Shown piece by piece: positions 34,889 to 47,577 of a DNA stretch of 64,000 bases. The number at the start of each line of letters is the position of its first letter. The stretch's first letter is position 1. This DNA comes from Trifolium pratense. Its lineage: Eukaryota > Streptophyta > Magnoliopsida > Fabales > Fabaceae. The notes under the pieces are model-generated. The model saw only the letters and a list, made by a program, of their open reading frames with translations. It was not told the DNA's origin and did not search any database. The stretch covers positions 59,232,439-59,296,438 of the forward strand of contig NC_060062.1 in assembly GCF_020283565.1 (NCBI RefSeq), in the 5' to 3' direction. Position numbers and translations under genes: made by a program.

Positions 34889-35809
34889 CTAAATTATGGA
34901 AAACTGACAAACATTCAAGCTTATGTGTTTGAATTCAAAACTTATTCTATCTCCCAATTTAATATTGTTGTCAAAACAGAAATTTTTCCATCCTCTGGCA
35001 ATCTTGACATTCTCTGAAGGATTGTTCGGATATTTCAAGTGAACTATTGAAATATCTTTGTTTGGTACATTCAGAATCAGCTTTTGAAAATTGTATCGCC
35101 TTACATAATCGCTAAATTCAGAAGGTAATGTCTACAAAAAGTAAGATTATTTATCAGAATAAGACAGTATAAATAACATTGCAGTTGAAGAATAAATGAA
35201 ACAAATAAACATTAGCTTGAATTACAACTTACAAATTGAGTCTTTGTAGCATTGTTCAGGTCACAAAGAGTCAATTCAAAAACATATGATTCAGTCAGTT
35301 GGCCGGAAACTGTATAAGCACCGAAAACTTGAATGTAAACATTATCAGTACACTGATTTATGTTATTTTCAGTATGTGAAATGTTCTCATCATTTATAGA
35401 TGATCCCTGTCCATCATAATTGTCATAGGTTTTTGCAATTTCATCAAGAAATTTTCCATATTCTGCTTCCAGTTCATCAATTTTAATATCACTATATAAA
35501 AAAAAATTGTTTTAAACCGTATCAGCTCATCAATTATGAAATTAATATAAGTTTAATTATCAATATGACATTGAAAAATTTGAAGCATAATGAAATCTGG
35601 ATAAATCAAATTGATATGTAATAGAATCGAGGAGTAAACAATATCAGTAAAAGAAATGATGTAATATGTTTTCCAATTAGGGTTCATAATATTATGTTAA
35701 TTCCCAGGAGTAATATGAAAAAAAATTGGATGAATTCGTTTAAAAAATAAGTTGATTTAATAAGAAAGCAAAGGAAAATCGAAGTATACCTGTTATCTGA
35801 TGAATCCAT
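34889..35809 (-). CDS. One-domain B3 (REM-like) protein, mirror copy, intact
   Basis: Exons are 35809-35790 (20 bases), 35491-35233 (259) and 35131-34889 (243), exactly the exon lengths of 30671-31598; 173 residues. The N-terminus is acidic (DELEAEYGKFLDEIAKTYD) and the B3 C-terminal half has RGWKNFCFDNNIKLGDRISF, identical to the other copy over most of this block. Divergence is highest in the middle exon and between the two conserved B3 segments (NVPNKDISIVHLKYPNNPSE). Both copies keep open frames. A Helitron end lies 290 bp downstream, as in the other copy. Confidence 0.78.
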
Positions 35810-36962
35810 TTGTATCCTATATGATGATTTACAAAATCAGTCAAGAAAAATAAAGAAAATTAATATTAATAATCAAAGAAACATGATTGTTGAAGGATTA
35901 ATTAATTCATAATAATGGTAAGTTGAAGTATAAAAATGGTTTATTAAGGAAGAAGCGAAAACAAAAATTGGAAATCCTATGAAAAAATCGTATTAAGCAA
36001 GAAGGAGGAAGAAAACCTCAGCTGATGGAGGTGCAAAACTCGTTTTTCCTGATGGAGCTTGTGCAGCAGCCGTTTTTCCTTATGCAATGGTAACATGGAA
36101 GTGGAGTTGGTAATTTGAGGTTTTAATTGGGCCAAATGGGTCTCATAATTGGGCCAAAAAAAGATGTAAAAAAAAATAAAATAAGAAGGGTTTATTTAAT
36201 ATGAAAATATGGACTATACCCAAAAATATGACTACAAAATATATGTCCTATGTTGTACAATAAATAAAGTGTAATTATAATTTTAAAATCGATTAAACTA
36301 AATATTATTTCCGTGTTGCCGAAAGTTTTTGTAAAATTTGAAATCGTATGTCGAAAAGTTATTTATTTATTGCTGAATATTTAATTAGAAATTAGGAGAG
36401 GTGTATCATTTTTTCATATGTTGAATTTGCACATGTAAATTTGGAATAATGGGAAAAAATGTATTATCGAATTGAAATCATTTTGTTATATAAAACAAAG
36501 ATGAAACGCATTCTATTATTACAAATGAATGCAAATAGATTAAATATGTTTTTGATCTACATGAGAATTTATAAATTCAATTATCCTATGAAAGTGTTAT
36601 TCAATTTTTGTTTTATTGACTTGTATCAAGATAAACCAACAACACTAATAAGTAGTTGGCAAAAATTTTGAATAATTTTATTGTTTTGAAGAGGAGGGTT
36701 ACCTGTCTAATTTTTTTTAAGTTATGGCAAAGAATAGTTAGAAATTGATATGCTAATATATCATACATTCACAAAACATTGGTTATCATACAACATATCA
36801 TGATATTACCCAATTAGAGTACACATTCATATAACGTAATAAGTTTCAAAATGAAACTAGAGATTGGAAATACATAATTTACATATTGATCAAAAAGTTT
36901 GATGATTTATAAAATGCAGTACAACAAAAGCATAAATTGTTATTTATCCTCATGATGTCACT
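35810..36962. promoter_or_regulatory. Upstream region of the B3 gene at 35809, with paired TGGGCC elements
   Basis: TGGGCC is at 36128-36133 and 36150-36155, about 320-345 bp upstream of the ATG, in AATTGGGCCAAA context, mirroring AATTGGGC-type sites near 30370-30400. The rest is AT-rich with no gene seen. Confidence 0.45.
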
Positions 36963-38719
36963 TTAATTGCGACGTTGAATAGTAACAAAGAGTTGAAATG
37001 TATCCGGAAATAGCTCTAATATCAAGGTGTCACCGGGTCTTGGCCTTTGAGTAAGCATATAAGCAAACCAGTCGTCGCCAATAAATGCTCCCATATTCTG
37101 TGATCTGGTCGAAGTATGAATAGGGCATCGATAATGAAAATCTATATCTTCCGATATCAAGTCAACAAAGGTTGCTTGTGAAAGTACACCTCTTGAAAGA
37201 GCATTTGGAAAGTGCTGTTATATTCAAAGTACTTTATAAGACTTAGTAGGAAGTTATTTTCAATAATCATGATTTAATAACAATAAACAATAAATAAATT
37301 CTAGGCATTACCAGAACTTGGTTTTTTGAAAGTTTTGCCATTGATGTGGTAACTATTTTATTCCATTCAATTGGTTCTTCATCAGCATCTACAGCCTGTT
37401 GATTGTTTGGATTTATGACATCATTTTGAGGCTCATCAGCATCCTCAACTTCTTCAACATTGTCCTTCAAATAAACAGTATGTATCAGAATATTTATTTT
37501 GCAAACAGATTTAAATTGGTAACGAATTTAAATGAAATATTACGAATGTACATTACCAAGATTATGGTTCCCTCATCAGATTCATCATCAGTTAAGCCTT
37601 CTTCAAAAACTTCAGTGGATGCATGTGATTGATCATCAAATGATTCAATGAAAGTCAATGAAAACTGATTGTTTGTAACTGTATACTCTAGACGCACTTT
37701 TGTTGGTCTTTCCAATCCAAATGTATAGCAAACATCATTTCCAAACATAACTTTATCAGTGTCTTTGAATTGAAAATGCACAGGTACTGATGTATCGTTC
37801 CACACAATCCAACCATAGTTAAGTCGATTCAATTCCCTTTCCCATTGTTGATAGAAGTCAATTGGGATGTGAATGTTGCTCTAAATTTGAAAAAATATTA
37901 GTTATGAATATAATTTTTTTCCATAACATCAACGAATATAAAAACAGTTTATAAAGAATTGCAATGTACCTCAGATGGATTGATGATAGTTTCGAATAAT
38001 GTTGGCCGATTACTATTATCGATAGTTCCAATCACCGTCATTTGGAACTCATTTTTACTAATTTTATAATCCATAATCACTTTAGTTGGTTTTTGGAAAC
38101 CAAACTTTTCAGCTACCATACGCTCACAATATATGAAACCTTCCTCATCGGTCAAACATAAATGTATTACTGATGATTTATCATTTGTAGTTATCTTGGC
38201 ATGTTGGTTTCTGAGGAGTTCATGTTTCCATTCCTCAAAGAAACTCCTTGGTATTTCAATTTTGTCCTAAAGATTAAAGGATTGATGATTTTTAAATGAT
38301 TGTTTAAAAACATACTTCAAAATATCAAAACTAAAGTATATAAATTAAATCGTATACCTCATCAGGACAAATGATTGTTTCAAATTTGTTGTTCCTTTGG
38401 TTATCAGTTCTGATATAAGTAATTTTTCATCGTTAGTTCAAATGGTTTGACAGCAAGATATATTCAACTATAATTAATCGAAAACATAAGATACAATTTT
38501 TATAAAATTAATACAACATATGGATCAGTTGCAAATGAGGACTATATTTTTGAAGATTTTCATATAGAACATATAAAAACAAATGCTTTAAAACATATTT
38601 GATTGAAAAAGACCACAAATTTCGAAGTATTTGAAGCATGCAATTGAATATTATGATCCGTTGGAAAGGTAAATTAGTTGAAGAAGTTGAGCTTTTTACC
38701 TGCTTGAAGATGGTTCCAT
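36963..38719 (-). CDS. Three-domain B3 (REM-like) protein, intact
   Basis: Six exons: 38719-38700 (20 bases), 38409-38358 (52), 38266-37970 (297), 37880-37557 (324), 37464-37312 (153) and 37214-36963 (252). Together they give 366 codons and 365 residues, all with GT/AG borders and consistent phase. Exons 3 and 4 give two B3-like units (SFFEEWKHELL, AEKFGFQKPTKVIMDYKI; then FYQQWERELNRLNYGWIVW). Exon 5 is an acidic linker (VEEVEDADEP) ending LSKNQVL. Exon 6 is the C-terminal B3 domain (HFPNALSRGVL, GDDWFAYMLTQRPRPGD). It is clearly diverged from the other two three-domain copies, especially in exons 2 and 5. It has no counterpart in the left arm, so it was either lost there or inserted here. 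Confidence 0.8.
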
Positions 38720-40451
38720 TGCAGATCTGGATGGTTGGTGAATTGTCAAAAGCAATTTTACCAGATGGAATGGCAGCAGGCGAAGGAAGACAGATTTTGT
38801 TTGGATACAGAGGAAGATAACTCAGTCTTGTATATGTTAATGGTAAAGTTAGAAAGTTAGAATGATTGAGAAGTATAGATTTTGCCAATAAGTGATTGGT
38901 CCCACAATATTGACTCAATACTTATATACTATTTCCATTTACAATAAGAATCAAAAATAATTTTTTCAGATTTATTGAAAAATTTATGTATTTGGTGAAA
39001 ATTATAGACTAATGTTTTTGTTCTATATTATAGAACAAATACATATATAATAAAATGAATTTTAGAATAAAAAATAGACGGAGTATGAGAAAAAATATTT
39101 TCGATATTAGAACAAAAAATATTCGATAGCTATTTTTGTTTTATATATAAAAAAGTTTAGTTTTTACGGTTATGGAAGTATGGATGCATATATATTTTCA
39201 ACAATATATAAAAAGGATAGGGGACATAAGTTAGATTTTGGCAGGCACTAAATGCATTTGTTTGGATTGCTAGTTATATGATAGTCTAAATATATTGATT
39301 TTACGATTGTATTTATAAAGTATACGTCTAACTAAAAAGAATTTTGACAAAAATAAATTGTAATATATATACTCTACCAATAAAAATAATTATTTGAATA
39401 CGAAAATATGCTCCCTAAAAAAATATTAGTTTAATTGATAAACATTAGCTGTGTAAAATAGTTGTACAAATATGTGTAATAAGGAAGGGTAATATAGTTG
39501 TTATCTACAACAATATATAAAAAGGTAATGTGAGTTTATGATGTACTTTTCAATAAACCTATTTTACTGTTGACTTAGTTTCACAACTTATATTAACTAA
39601 AAATTTAAAAAATAATTCAATCATAAAAATTTGAATAAGTGGCAAATTGGTTGACAATGTATGAATAATTACCAACTTAATACACTATCTATAGTATATA
39701 AAAATAGAATACAAATATTTTTTGTGTCGATTTTTCATAATATCCACAATATCCTTTTTTTTGGACATAAAAAGGACACAGACAGGCCGAGAAAGCACGT
39801 GTGTGGCTCTCCAATATTTATAGAGTCTGTTAATATTTTATATAGTCAGTCAATTTCAATTACATTCCTATATTATAGTATAGAATAAAAGACGGTTCTT
39901 TTATATTTTAAAAGTTATTAAACCAAATATTATATCCGTCTAGGCTGAAATTTTTGTATAATTTGAAATGGCGTGTTGATTAATAACGGTGAGTCCAAAT
40001 TTGTATAACTTGATAATAATAAGAATACTAAAAATATAGTTGGTATATTTATAGAATGTATTAAGATTTAATATAGTCGGTATATAAAAGTTACATTCTT
40101 ATATTAATATGTATATGATACACGAACTAAACATGTTTGATAGTAATATTTTTTTTATCTATTAGTTTTAAAATTGCTAAAATTAATATGTATTTACAAT
40201 CAACAATTGTCAACTGTGTCAATAAAATTGGGAAGGAGAAAGTATCAATTATTTTGAGCTTGATATAACAAATAGTGGTAGTTGGGTAGGATAAGATTTT
40301 GGATAATGTAATCTAATATTATATTTGTATTTTAATTGATTCTTTTTGATGTAAAAGCTTAAAATACTATTGAGTTGAGATTAACATAGTTCGGTTCACA
40401 GGCTTTGCTCACCAAATAGTTTCTATTGGGCTTGTGTTCTTGCAAAATTTA
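38720..40451. other. AT-rich intergenic region, no gene seen
   Basis: A possible TATA sequence on the minus strand (TATATAAG, 38921-38928) lies 200 bp upstream of the ATG at 38719. A CTCCGTCTATTTT-like MITE end is present near 39077 (minus strand). Otherwise it is low-complexity AT-rich sequence. Confidence 0.4.
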
Positions 40452-41403
40452 ATGGAGACATACTATTGTGATTACATCGATGTCAAACCTCTTGGAAGCT
40501 TTACAACCATCTTCTTTGCAAAGCAGGTAATACGAATTTTTGGGTTTTTTTCATGAACTTGTGATTTGATTTGTTCATAAATTTTGAACATAATCTTTTC
40601 ATATATGTTAAAACTGAAATTATGTTTTGAATTGATCTGTTGATAATTTTTCGAACACAATCTTGTTGATAAATATGCATTTATTGTTGAAAATTGAAAT
40701 AGAAATTTGGAGAGGTCGATCCAAATTTCATTCGTCAATTTGGAGATGAACTTCCTTCACAGTGGAAAATAATGGATTATCGATTTGAACATCATGTTGT
40801 TACATACAACAAAGATGAAGTCCATCCTCTTGTTACAGATGGATGGAAAGATATGAGGGATGTGTTTGATTTACATCAGAATGAAGTGATCGAATTCGCC
40901 TATCATGGTCAAGGACTTTTTGGTATTATGGCTTCAAGAAGATTTGAAAGTGAAGATCAAATTCCAGATTATCACAGCCGATCTGTTAGTCGTGGTAATT
41001 CTGTGAGGTTTCAAGTTGAACTTACGCGTGATAATATCAGCAATCCGTACCTGGTGAGTATTTTATAATAGATGTAATTTTCATGAGTTTCAAACATTGA
41101 TATGATGATAGTTGTTTTGAATATTTACTGATGATGTTTTTAATTGTAAAACAGAGCATATGGAATGCTTTTGAGATTTATGTCAGAAACTCAAACTTGA
41201 ATGTGATAACTGCTTGTTGTGACAATGGAACAAAGACTGAAATGCAAGTTGCAAAGCAAGACAATCCTTTTTGGATGACAGCCTTAGGTCCCGGTTGGTT
41301 TGGTTTTTGTCGCAAAAATGGGTTTCGTGCTGGTGATCAACTATGCTTTAATTTTTCGCTTGTTAACTGTGGTAATAATGTTGTGCGTGTTTTTAAAATT
41401 TGA
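40452..41403 (+). CDS. Two-domain B3 (REM-like) protein, intact
   Basis: Exons are 40452-40526 (25 codons), 40703-41053 (117 codons) and 41155-41403 (83 codons with stop), all phase 0; 224 residues. The first domain has VHPLVTDGWKDMRDVFDLH and DYHSRSVSRGN. The second has LGPGWFGFCRKNGFRAGDQL followed by the terminal VVRVFKI strand. Its codon use and protein are less AT-driven than its neighbours and it is the most diverged two-domain member. It lies on the plus strand among minus-strand B3 genes and has no mirror partner, so its insertion or retention breaks the symmetry. I see no lesion. Confidence 0.8.
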
Positions 41404-43372
41404 GGTGAGAAAGTTGATTATGTTGGATGCTGCTTGTTGTTGAAAAAAGGGAGCTTGCAAATATGATTTGATGTAGGCTTTTGATTATGGTATTTAAGTT
41501 AATTTGGTATTAATGTTTGCTATTTTAGGTTAAGAAGATTTTAATGATTGAAGGTGTTGGCTGCAGAGTAAAATGTAGGTTATCTAAGTGTAATTTGGTT
41601 TGACTTTGTGGTAATTATGTGTAGGGTTGATGTTTATCCTTTATTTTCGTTGTTGATGTTGATTGTAGTTTATGATTGTTAATCAATGAAACTGTTTCCT
41701 GGTTTTTTTTAATGTTAGTATATTTAAATTAAATAATATGAGTACCTGTATACAAATTTTAAAGTGGGTGTTTAGTTATATCAAATAAATATGCCAAGCT
41801 CAAAGTTGAAAAAATTAGATGAATTGTTTATTAAAACATAAAAAAACATAAAAATAAAAAATATAAATAACATTAGAAAATATGTGATTTCCTTAAACCA
41901 ATATCGATAGTTATTATATATTTGTAATAATGAGGATGTTGCCTTTGACGTGATGTTTGGCTATTTATTGTATAAGTAATCATCGGATAATGCTATTGAA
42001 TTCGCAAAAAGGATAAAATAGCTTTTCAGTTATGATGTTGAATGTATCTGTAAAAAAATTCAATGTAGTTATGAATTGAGTTATGAACTTTCAAATTCAT
42101 TTTAATTAATATTGAAGGTAGTTAAAAATAGTTGAAACGAACTATCATTTTTGTTAATTGAAATGAAATTATGGATATAAGCGCATATATTTTGCGTTTA
42201 TAAGTTTGTCCATTTTCTCAAATAATCATTAAGAATGAATGTTCATCATGGTAAATAAATGGAAGTTTCTCATTTGAGGTTAATTCGTACTAATTTATAT
42301 TTATTGGCCAATCAAAGTATATGTGGTTAGGGGTGCTAAAATCGAAACAAATCTAAATAATAACTGAAAAATGATCCAAAATAACTGAAAACTGCAAAAA
42401 ATCGAAGTTTTTTGGATATGTTTGGATATTCTATTGTGAAAACCACTGGATCTGATTGGATTTCGGATTCATTTCGAAAATAATTGCTTATTGTCATTCT
42501 AAAATTTAAATTTTCATTATATTATATATTACATCAAGCTTAATATTTATTTTCTCAAAAATTTAAAACTATTATTTGTTAAAAAAATTCCAATTTATAA
42601 TGTGGATATCCAAAAAAAATTACTATTCATTTGCAACCTTAATATTTATATTTATTAAAAAAAATCACAATTTATAATGTGAATATCCAAAAACCGATCC
42701 AAATTAAATAGCATAATGTTGGATTGGATCGGATTTCTTTATTTGTTATTGAAAACCGAACTAAATTGCAAATAAATTTCATTTTGGATCGGATGAGATT
42801 TTACTTAAAAATCGATCTAAATCGAATCGCGAGGACCCTTATATGCGCGGTTGATATATTGAAATTTAACTTCATATAAGCTATAGAAATTAATATTAAA
42901 TTCCTAGCTTTTGTACATATTTAGATACGGAAAAAAGTATAACTCTCTGAATATCTACAACCAAAATTATGGTGTTTAATAGATAAAATCGTATAAAGGA
43001 AAAAAATAATAAAAAACAAACATAAGATTTTGTTTGAAGAAACAAAAATCAAACATAATTGGGTAGATGAATCAAACATAAATCGGGTAGATGTACGGGG
43101 AAAAACAATTTTTTAGGAGTTGATTGAATAATTGGAGGGAATTTTTTTGATACAATTTGATTGTCACACAAATAATATATTATAATACAATAAAAGGCTT
43201 CATCAATTTGAGCCATAAATTTGGGCCAAAGACAAAGTTGGCCCATGACAAACTCTATATCCAACCTTCTAAACCCACATCCAATTTGTTTCGTTTCAAC
43301 ATAACAATACGGCTAGGTTTGACTAAGGTGATTTAGCAAACAGTTTCCATTTGAAGGCAAACAAAATTCCAG
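41404..43372. other. Intergenic region with a repeat at 42324-42845
   Basis: No gene seen. The stretch from TAGGGGTGCTAAAATCG to CGCGAGGACCCTTAT is rich in GGATCGGAT and AATCGAT-type repeats and resembles the non-autonomous hAT-like repeats that begin TAGGGGTG in plants. Its relative may be 46700-47220. Upstream motifs TGGGCC and GGCCCA are at 43222 and 43239. Confidence 0.4.
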
Positions 43373-43427
43373 ATGTTTCCAAACAAATTTCATGTGAATC
43401 ATTCAAAGTTTTGTTGATGTAGATCAG
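43373..43427 (+). pseudogene. Decayed mirror copy of exon 1 of the gene at 30184
   Basis: ATG at 43373 is followed by CCAAACAAATTTC and ends GTTGATGTAGATCAG, then GTAATT. This aligns with exon 1 at 30184-30110, which ends CTTGATCCAGATCAG, then GTAATT. The frame here meets TAG (43420-43422) just before the donor and the exon is shorter. The promoter segment upstream (43220-43285) is also shared. It is therefore a remnant in the right arm. Confidence 0.5.
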
Positions 43428-44013
43428 GTAATTTTAAATTTTTATCTGCAAAAAATATTCCATTATCTTATGAAAACTTTTGTAACTACATGATTATCAG
43501 ATTTTACATGTTTAATATAGCTATAATCATATTAATCTATATCAGTAATACCAGTATCTATATCAGGAATTAACTTCTGGATGATTTAAATGGGTAGGAT
43601 TATCTACGCAATACCCCAATTAACAATTTGGGAATATTGATATGGTTTTTGAGAAATATGATATTTCTGTCAATTGCAAAACAAAATTATCATAAATTAT
43701 AGATGGGAATATTGTCAAGATTTCAGCTTGATAATCCATTACATATGATCTACTGTAATTCAGACTAAAATAACTTTAAATAAAACTCCGGCAAAATATA
43801 ATAGTTGTAATATTACAAAGCAAAGGATATGAAGTTCAACATTCAGCTTACACATATTATAGTAGATGACATTTGTTCTGACTAAGTCTTAGTACACATA
43901 TACATTAGGTAAATAATTAGAAGTTCAGATTCAACATGATCAACACAAAAGATATCATATGATAATAAATAGGCTTTTGGAATAAAGTCGCAGAGCAACA
44001 AAGATTACCGGTC
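43428..44013. other. Intergenic, no gene seen
   Basis: AT-rich sequence holding the first-intron remnant of the decayed gene at 43373 and the 3' flank of the three-domain gene. No further exon of the decayed gene could be recognised. Confidence 0.4.
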
Positions 44014-46101
44014 CTAGTTGTGATGCATATTCCGACGTATAATCCTCACATTAAGCTCATCTGTTTCTGGAAAAAAGACAAACCTCAAAGTATCTCCAGC
44101 CCTTGGTCTGTGAAGGCGAACGTAATCATACCATCCTTTACCAATGTGCTTCTCATATTTGCCAGTTTTCAGCGATCTTTCTGAAGTATAAATTTGGCAC
44201 TCAGCTTCAAAAAGTGTGTCATCCGATATTAGCTGAATCTTGTTCACATTGGCAAGGACACCTCTGGAAATTGGATTTGGAAAATGCTGCAATAATAATA
44301 CAAAAATTATCACATTTACTGACTTTGAACTTAAATCTATATGATTAAACTCCATATTTTTCATAGGTTAAAAAATAAGCAATAATGAAGGCACGATAAG
44401 CCTAAATCGTATGAATCCAAAAAACAAATAGAATAGTTCGCAATCAAAGTATATATCTCAGGGTATATAAACATATTATTATTTATTGTGCAAACAGGTA
44501 AAATGTCTCAATGGCATCACATTTGAAATGTAAATCGAATTAAGTATTAAAGAATTTCAATGGTATGAAATATTACCATCACTTGTTTCTTTGAAAGATT
44601 AGCCAAAGCCTTTGTCACCGTTGTATACCATGTAACTGTGACCTGTTCACCTTCTTCTTGAACATGATCTTCTCCATTATCCTCTTCCTCCGCTTCTTCC
44701 TGAAAAAATATATATTCGTAACAGACCATTATTTTTTATCTGAAATATTGATAATTTGAAATGCAAGATCAATGAAAAGCATTACCATGACTTGAGGTGC
44801 TGCATCCTCAACCACACTTATAAAGGCCATATGAAAATCATTGTTTTTAATTTTGTAGTCAAGAAGAACCTTTATTGGTTTTTCAAGTCCAAAAACTTCG
44901 GAAACATTGTTGCCATTCATATAGAAATTGGTATCATCCTTTTCAAATGTTACATGTGCCCAATGATGACCTGCTACAATCCTACCATACTTTAGTCGAT
45001 GAATCTCTCTTTTCCAAAGTTCATGAAACTCAGTTGAAATTAAGATTTTTGTCTGAAATTAAAGTTAAAATCCATGATTAGACAATCTGCATAATGTGAA
45101 TGTGTTACTGAAATCAAAGTGCATATAATGGCATGGTTTACCTGAAAAGGACTGATAATTGTTTCAAATGTTGTCGGCCTATCAGGAATCTCCATCGTCT
45201 CAATGTATGTCATTGCGAATTCATTACGATGGATTTTATAATCGAAAAGCACTCTGGTAGGGTGCTGAAAACCAAACTTCTTAGCCACAACTTGGCCATA
45301 GAACATGAAGCAAATATCTTCATTCAAACTAAGATAAATCTTAACTGATTCAGAATTACTGCTAATTGTCCCTTCCTTTTCCTTTTGTTTGTTCAATTCG
45401 TATTTCCAATCATTGAAGAAACTAATTGGAATGTCAATTGGTCCCTAATATTGAAAAACATTATATATTTTAAAACTTGACAAACAAATTGATTCATATA
45501 ACATAAAAATTAATGTCTGATAATCATCAGTGACAGAATCATTCCTAATAATGTGGGGGGTAAATTTTTTGTATAACATATAAAAATATACGAAAATAAT
45601 AGTATCTACAATAGATAATATAAGTAATTAACGACTGGCGTACCTCCGTCGGATAAATAACACTTTCGAAAGTGCTTATTCTTTCATTTGGATTTCTTGG
45701 TGTAGTGCTAAAAAATAGCAAAAATTACAAAAAAAAAAAATAGATTAAAAGTCAGTCTATAAAGCAGTAAATTTGGTGATGGAAAAACAATTCAAATAAA
45801 CACCTATTAGTAAAATATTCAGATATATTCAAATTGAACAATTTATCTTACAAAAGAATCAGGGGTTTAATATTTCAACTTATATATCACATATATGCTA
45901 CGATTTTCGTAAAACTTAAGAACAATGACCAATGGAAGTCTTAATTTGTATGAATTTAGTAGTTTATCAATTTAAATAATAAACTGGAAAACATGATGAT
46001 TTAAAAACGTTATTAAGCATGCATGATCAAATACATAAAAGGAACAAAGGATTCAAACTTGAGAAAGTACAAATTGATTACCATTTTGAAGAAGATGCCA
46101 T
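44014..46101 (-). CDS. Three-domain B3 (REM-like) protein, intact
   Basis: Six exons: 46101-46082 (20 bases), 45707-45644 (64), 45444-45142 (303), 45052-44786 (267), 44699-44577 (123) and 44286-44014 (273), giving 1050 bases and 349 residues. Exon 3: ISFFNDWKYELN and AKKFGFQHPTRVLFDYKI. Exon 4: FHELWKREIHRLKYGRIV and EVFGLEKPIKVLLDYKI. Exon 5: an acidic linker (EEAEEEDNGEDH). Exon 6: the B3 domain (HFPNPISRGVLANVN, GKGWYDYVRLHRPRAGDTL). It is the mirror copy of 24929-27068, with the same exon phases, and supplies the reference that exposes the frameshift there. The linker length differs in exon 4 (267 against 326 bases), because the left copy carries an extra ESDGNESDG-like acidic repeat. Confidence 0.83.
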
Positions 46102-47577
46102 TTGAATCTGAACGGTTTTGGTTTGATAGGGAATAAGGTTTTGACGGATCTAATGGCTGGGGAGAAGGTTCTTGCGTTATGATAGTTAAATGTTGAAAAG
46201 GAAAGTGCTTTTTGGCTTTTATCTCATAAAGTTAAAGAAGAATATGGAAAGTATTCCTTTTGTTGGGAAAAGACAACGGTTTGTGATGTGGTATAAGCAA
46301 TAAAGAACTCTTTAGAAAGATTTTGTGACTGTTCATGTGGTATAATACTCAATACACGAATATATATGTCGTTTTCAATTAATTAGGACCACAATTCTTG
46401 GAATGTTTATTTGGTCATATAAATATTAAATGTTGAATAATACTCCCTCCGTCTCAAAATATAAGCAAAAATTTGTCAATAACACTTGATGTATTTTCTT
46501 TTAAATTTATACCAGATATATTTACTTTTGTTGATCTCCTTTTGTTTATATTTTGGGACGGATTATTAGTTGGTATCAAGAAACTTGGCTGAAGTGGGGT
46601 TATGCGGTGGAAAACATTATTGGTATTTATGGACGGTGTAAAATAATTTTACACCGTCGGTGCATTTAAAGTAAATCCTTCTTGAAAAGACACGGAGATA
46701 TGGGTGTTAGCGATTCGGTTTTGAGGCAAAAACTCATCCGATAAAAAAATAAATTCATTTGCGGTTTGGTTCGGTTTTGGATGACAAATAAAAAAATCCG
46801 ATCCAATATTAGGTGGTGTAATTTGGATCGGTTTTTGGATATCCAAATTATAAATTGTAATTTTTTTTAATAAATATAAATATTATAAAAATCGCTAAAA
46901 AGTAATAGTTTGACATTTTTGGCAAAATAAATATCAAGTTTGACAACAAAATATAACATATAATATATTCAAGATTAATATTTTGGAATGACAATTACCA
47001 ATTATATTTGAAAATTATAAAAATTAAAAAAAATAAAGAATAAATTAAACTATCATATAGTATTAACAAAATTTAAAATAAAAAAAGAGAGGTTAATGCA
47101 ATATATATATATATACTAATAAAAAGATAAATAAATATTAAAATATATGTATGTGATTTGGTTCGGTTTGGGATCAATTTTTGGTTTTTGTTTGCATTGA
47201 TTTGGATTTGAGCACCCCTACACGGAGATGTAGTTCCTAAAATTTTTATTACTCCCACGAATATGGGAATCATATTTTCATTACATAATAAAGATGTCAA
47301 ATATAAGGTCATTCTAAAAATTTATGTAGTATATATAATTGTCAGACACATATTTTTTAATTACTACATATGATGTACCGCCATTTTATTGAATTTTTTA
47401 TAAATTAATTTTATACCAATGATATATATTAGTTAAATTTTAATTAAACATATAATGCATTACATTTTAGAAAATTAATAAACTCAACAATAATAGTATT
47501 TAAAAAAACCAAATATTTTTCATAAATATATTCATAACATCTTAGAAATACTGAATAAGGATATATGCCATAATAAA
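46102..47577. other. Intergenic region with a Stowaway-like MITE, a palindrome and a hAT-like repeat
   Basis: No gene seen. It contains the MITE at 46443-46565, a near-perfect palindrome ACGGTGTAAAA-TAA-TTTTACACCGT (46633-46657) and a repeat at about 46700-47220 ending GAGCACCCCTA. Confidence 0.5.
46443..46565. mobile_element. Stowaway-like MITE
   Basis: The left end is CTCCCTCCGTCTCAAAATAT after TA. The right end, as reverse complement, reads ATCCGTCCCAAAATATAAAC. The CTCCCTCCGT start and TA target are typical of Stowaway (Tc1/mariner-derived) elements. Confidence 0.65.

Noticed and set aside
38508..38918. 136-residue ORF overlapping exon 1 of the three-domain gene
   Set aside because: It ignores the 20-base first exon and conserved donor at 38699; low-complexity 5' region reading, no domain.
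46633..46657. Near-perfect 25-bp palindrome considered as a terminator or operator
   Set aside because: In a plant nuclear context it is more likely an edge of a degraded DNA transposon; no gene end adjoins it.
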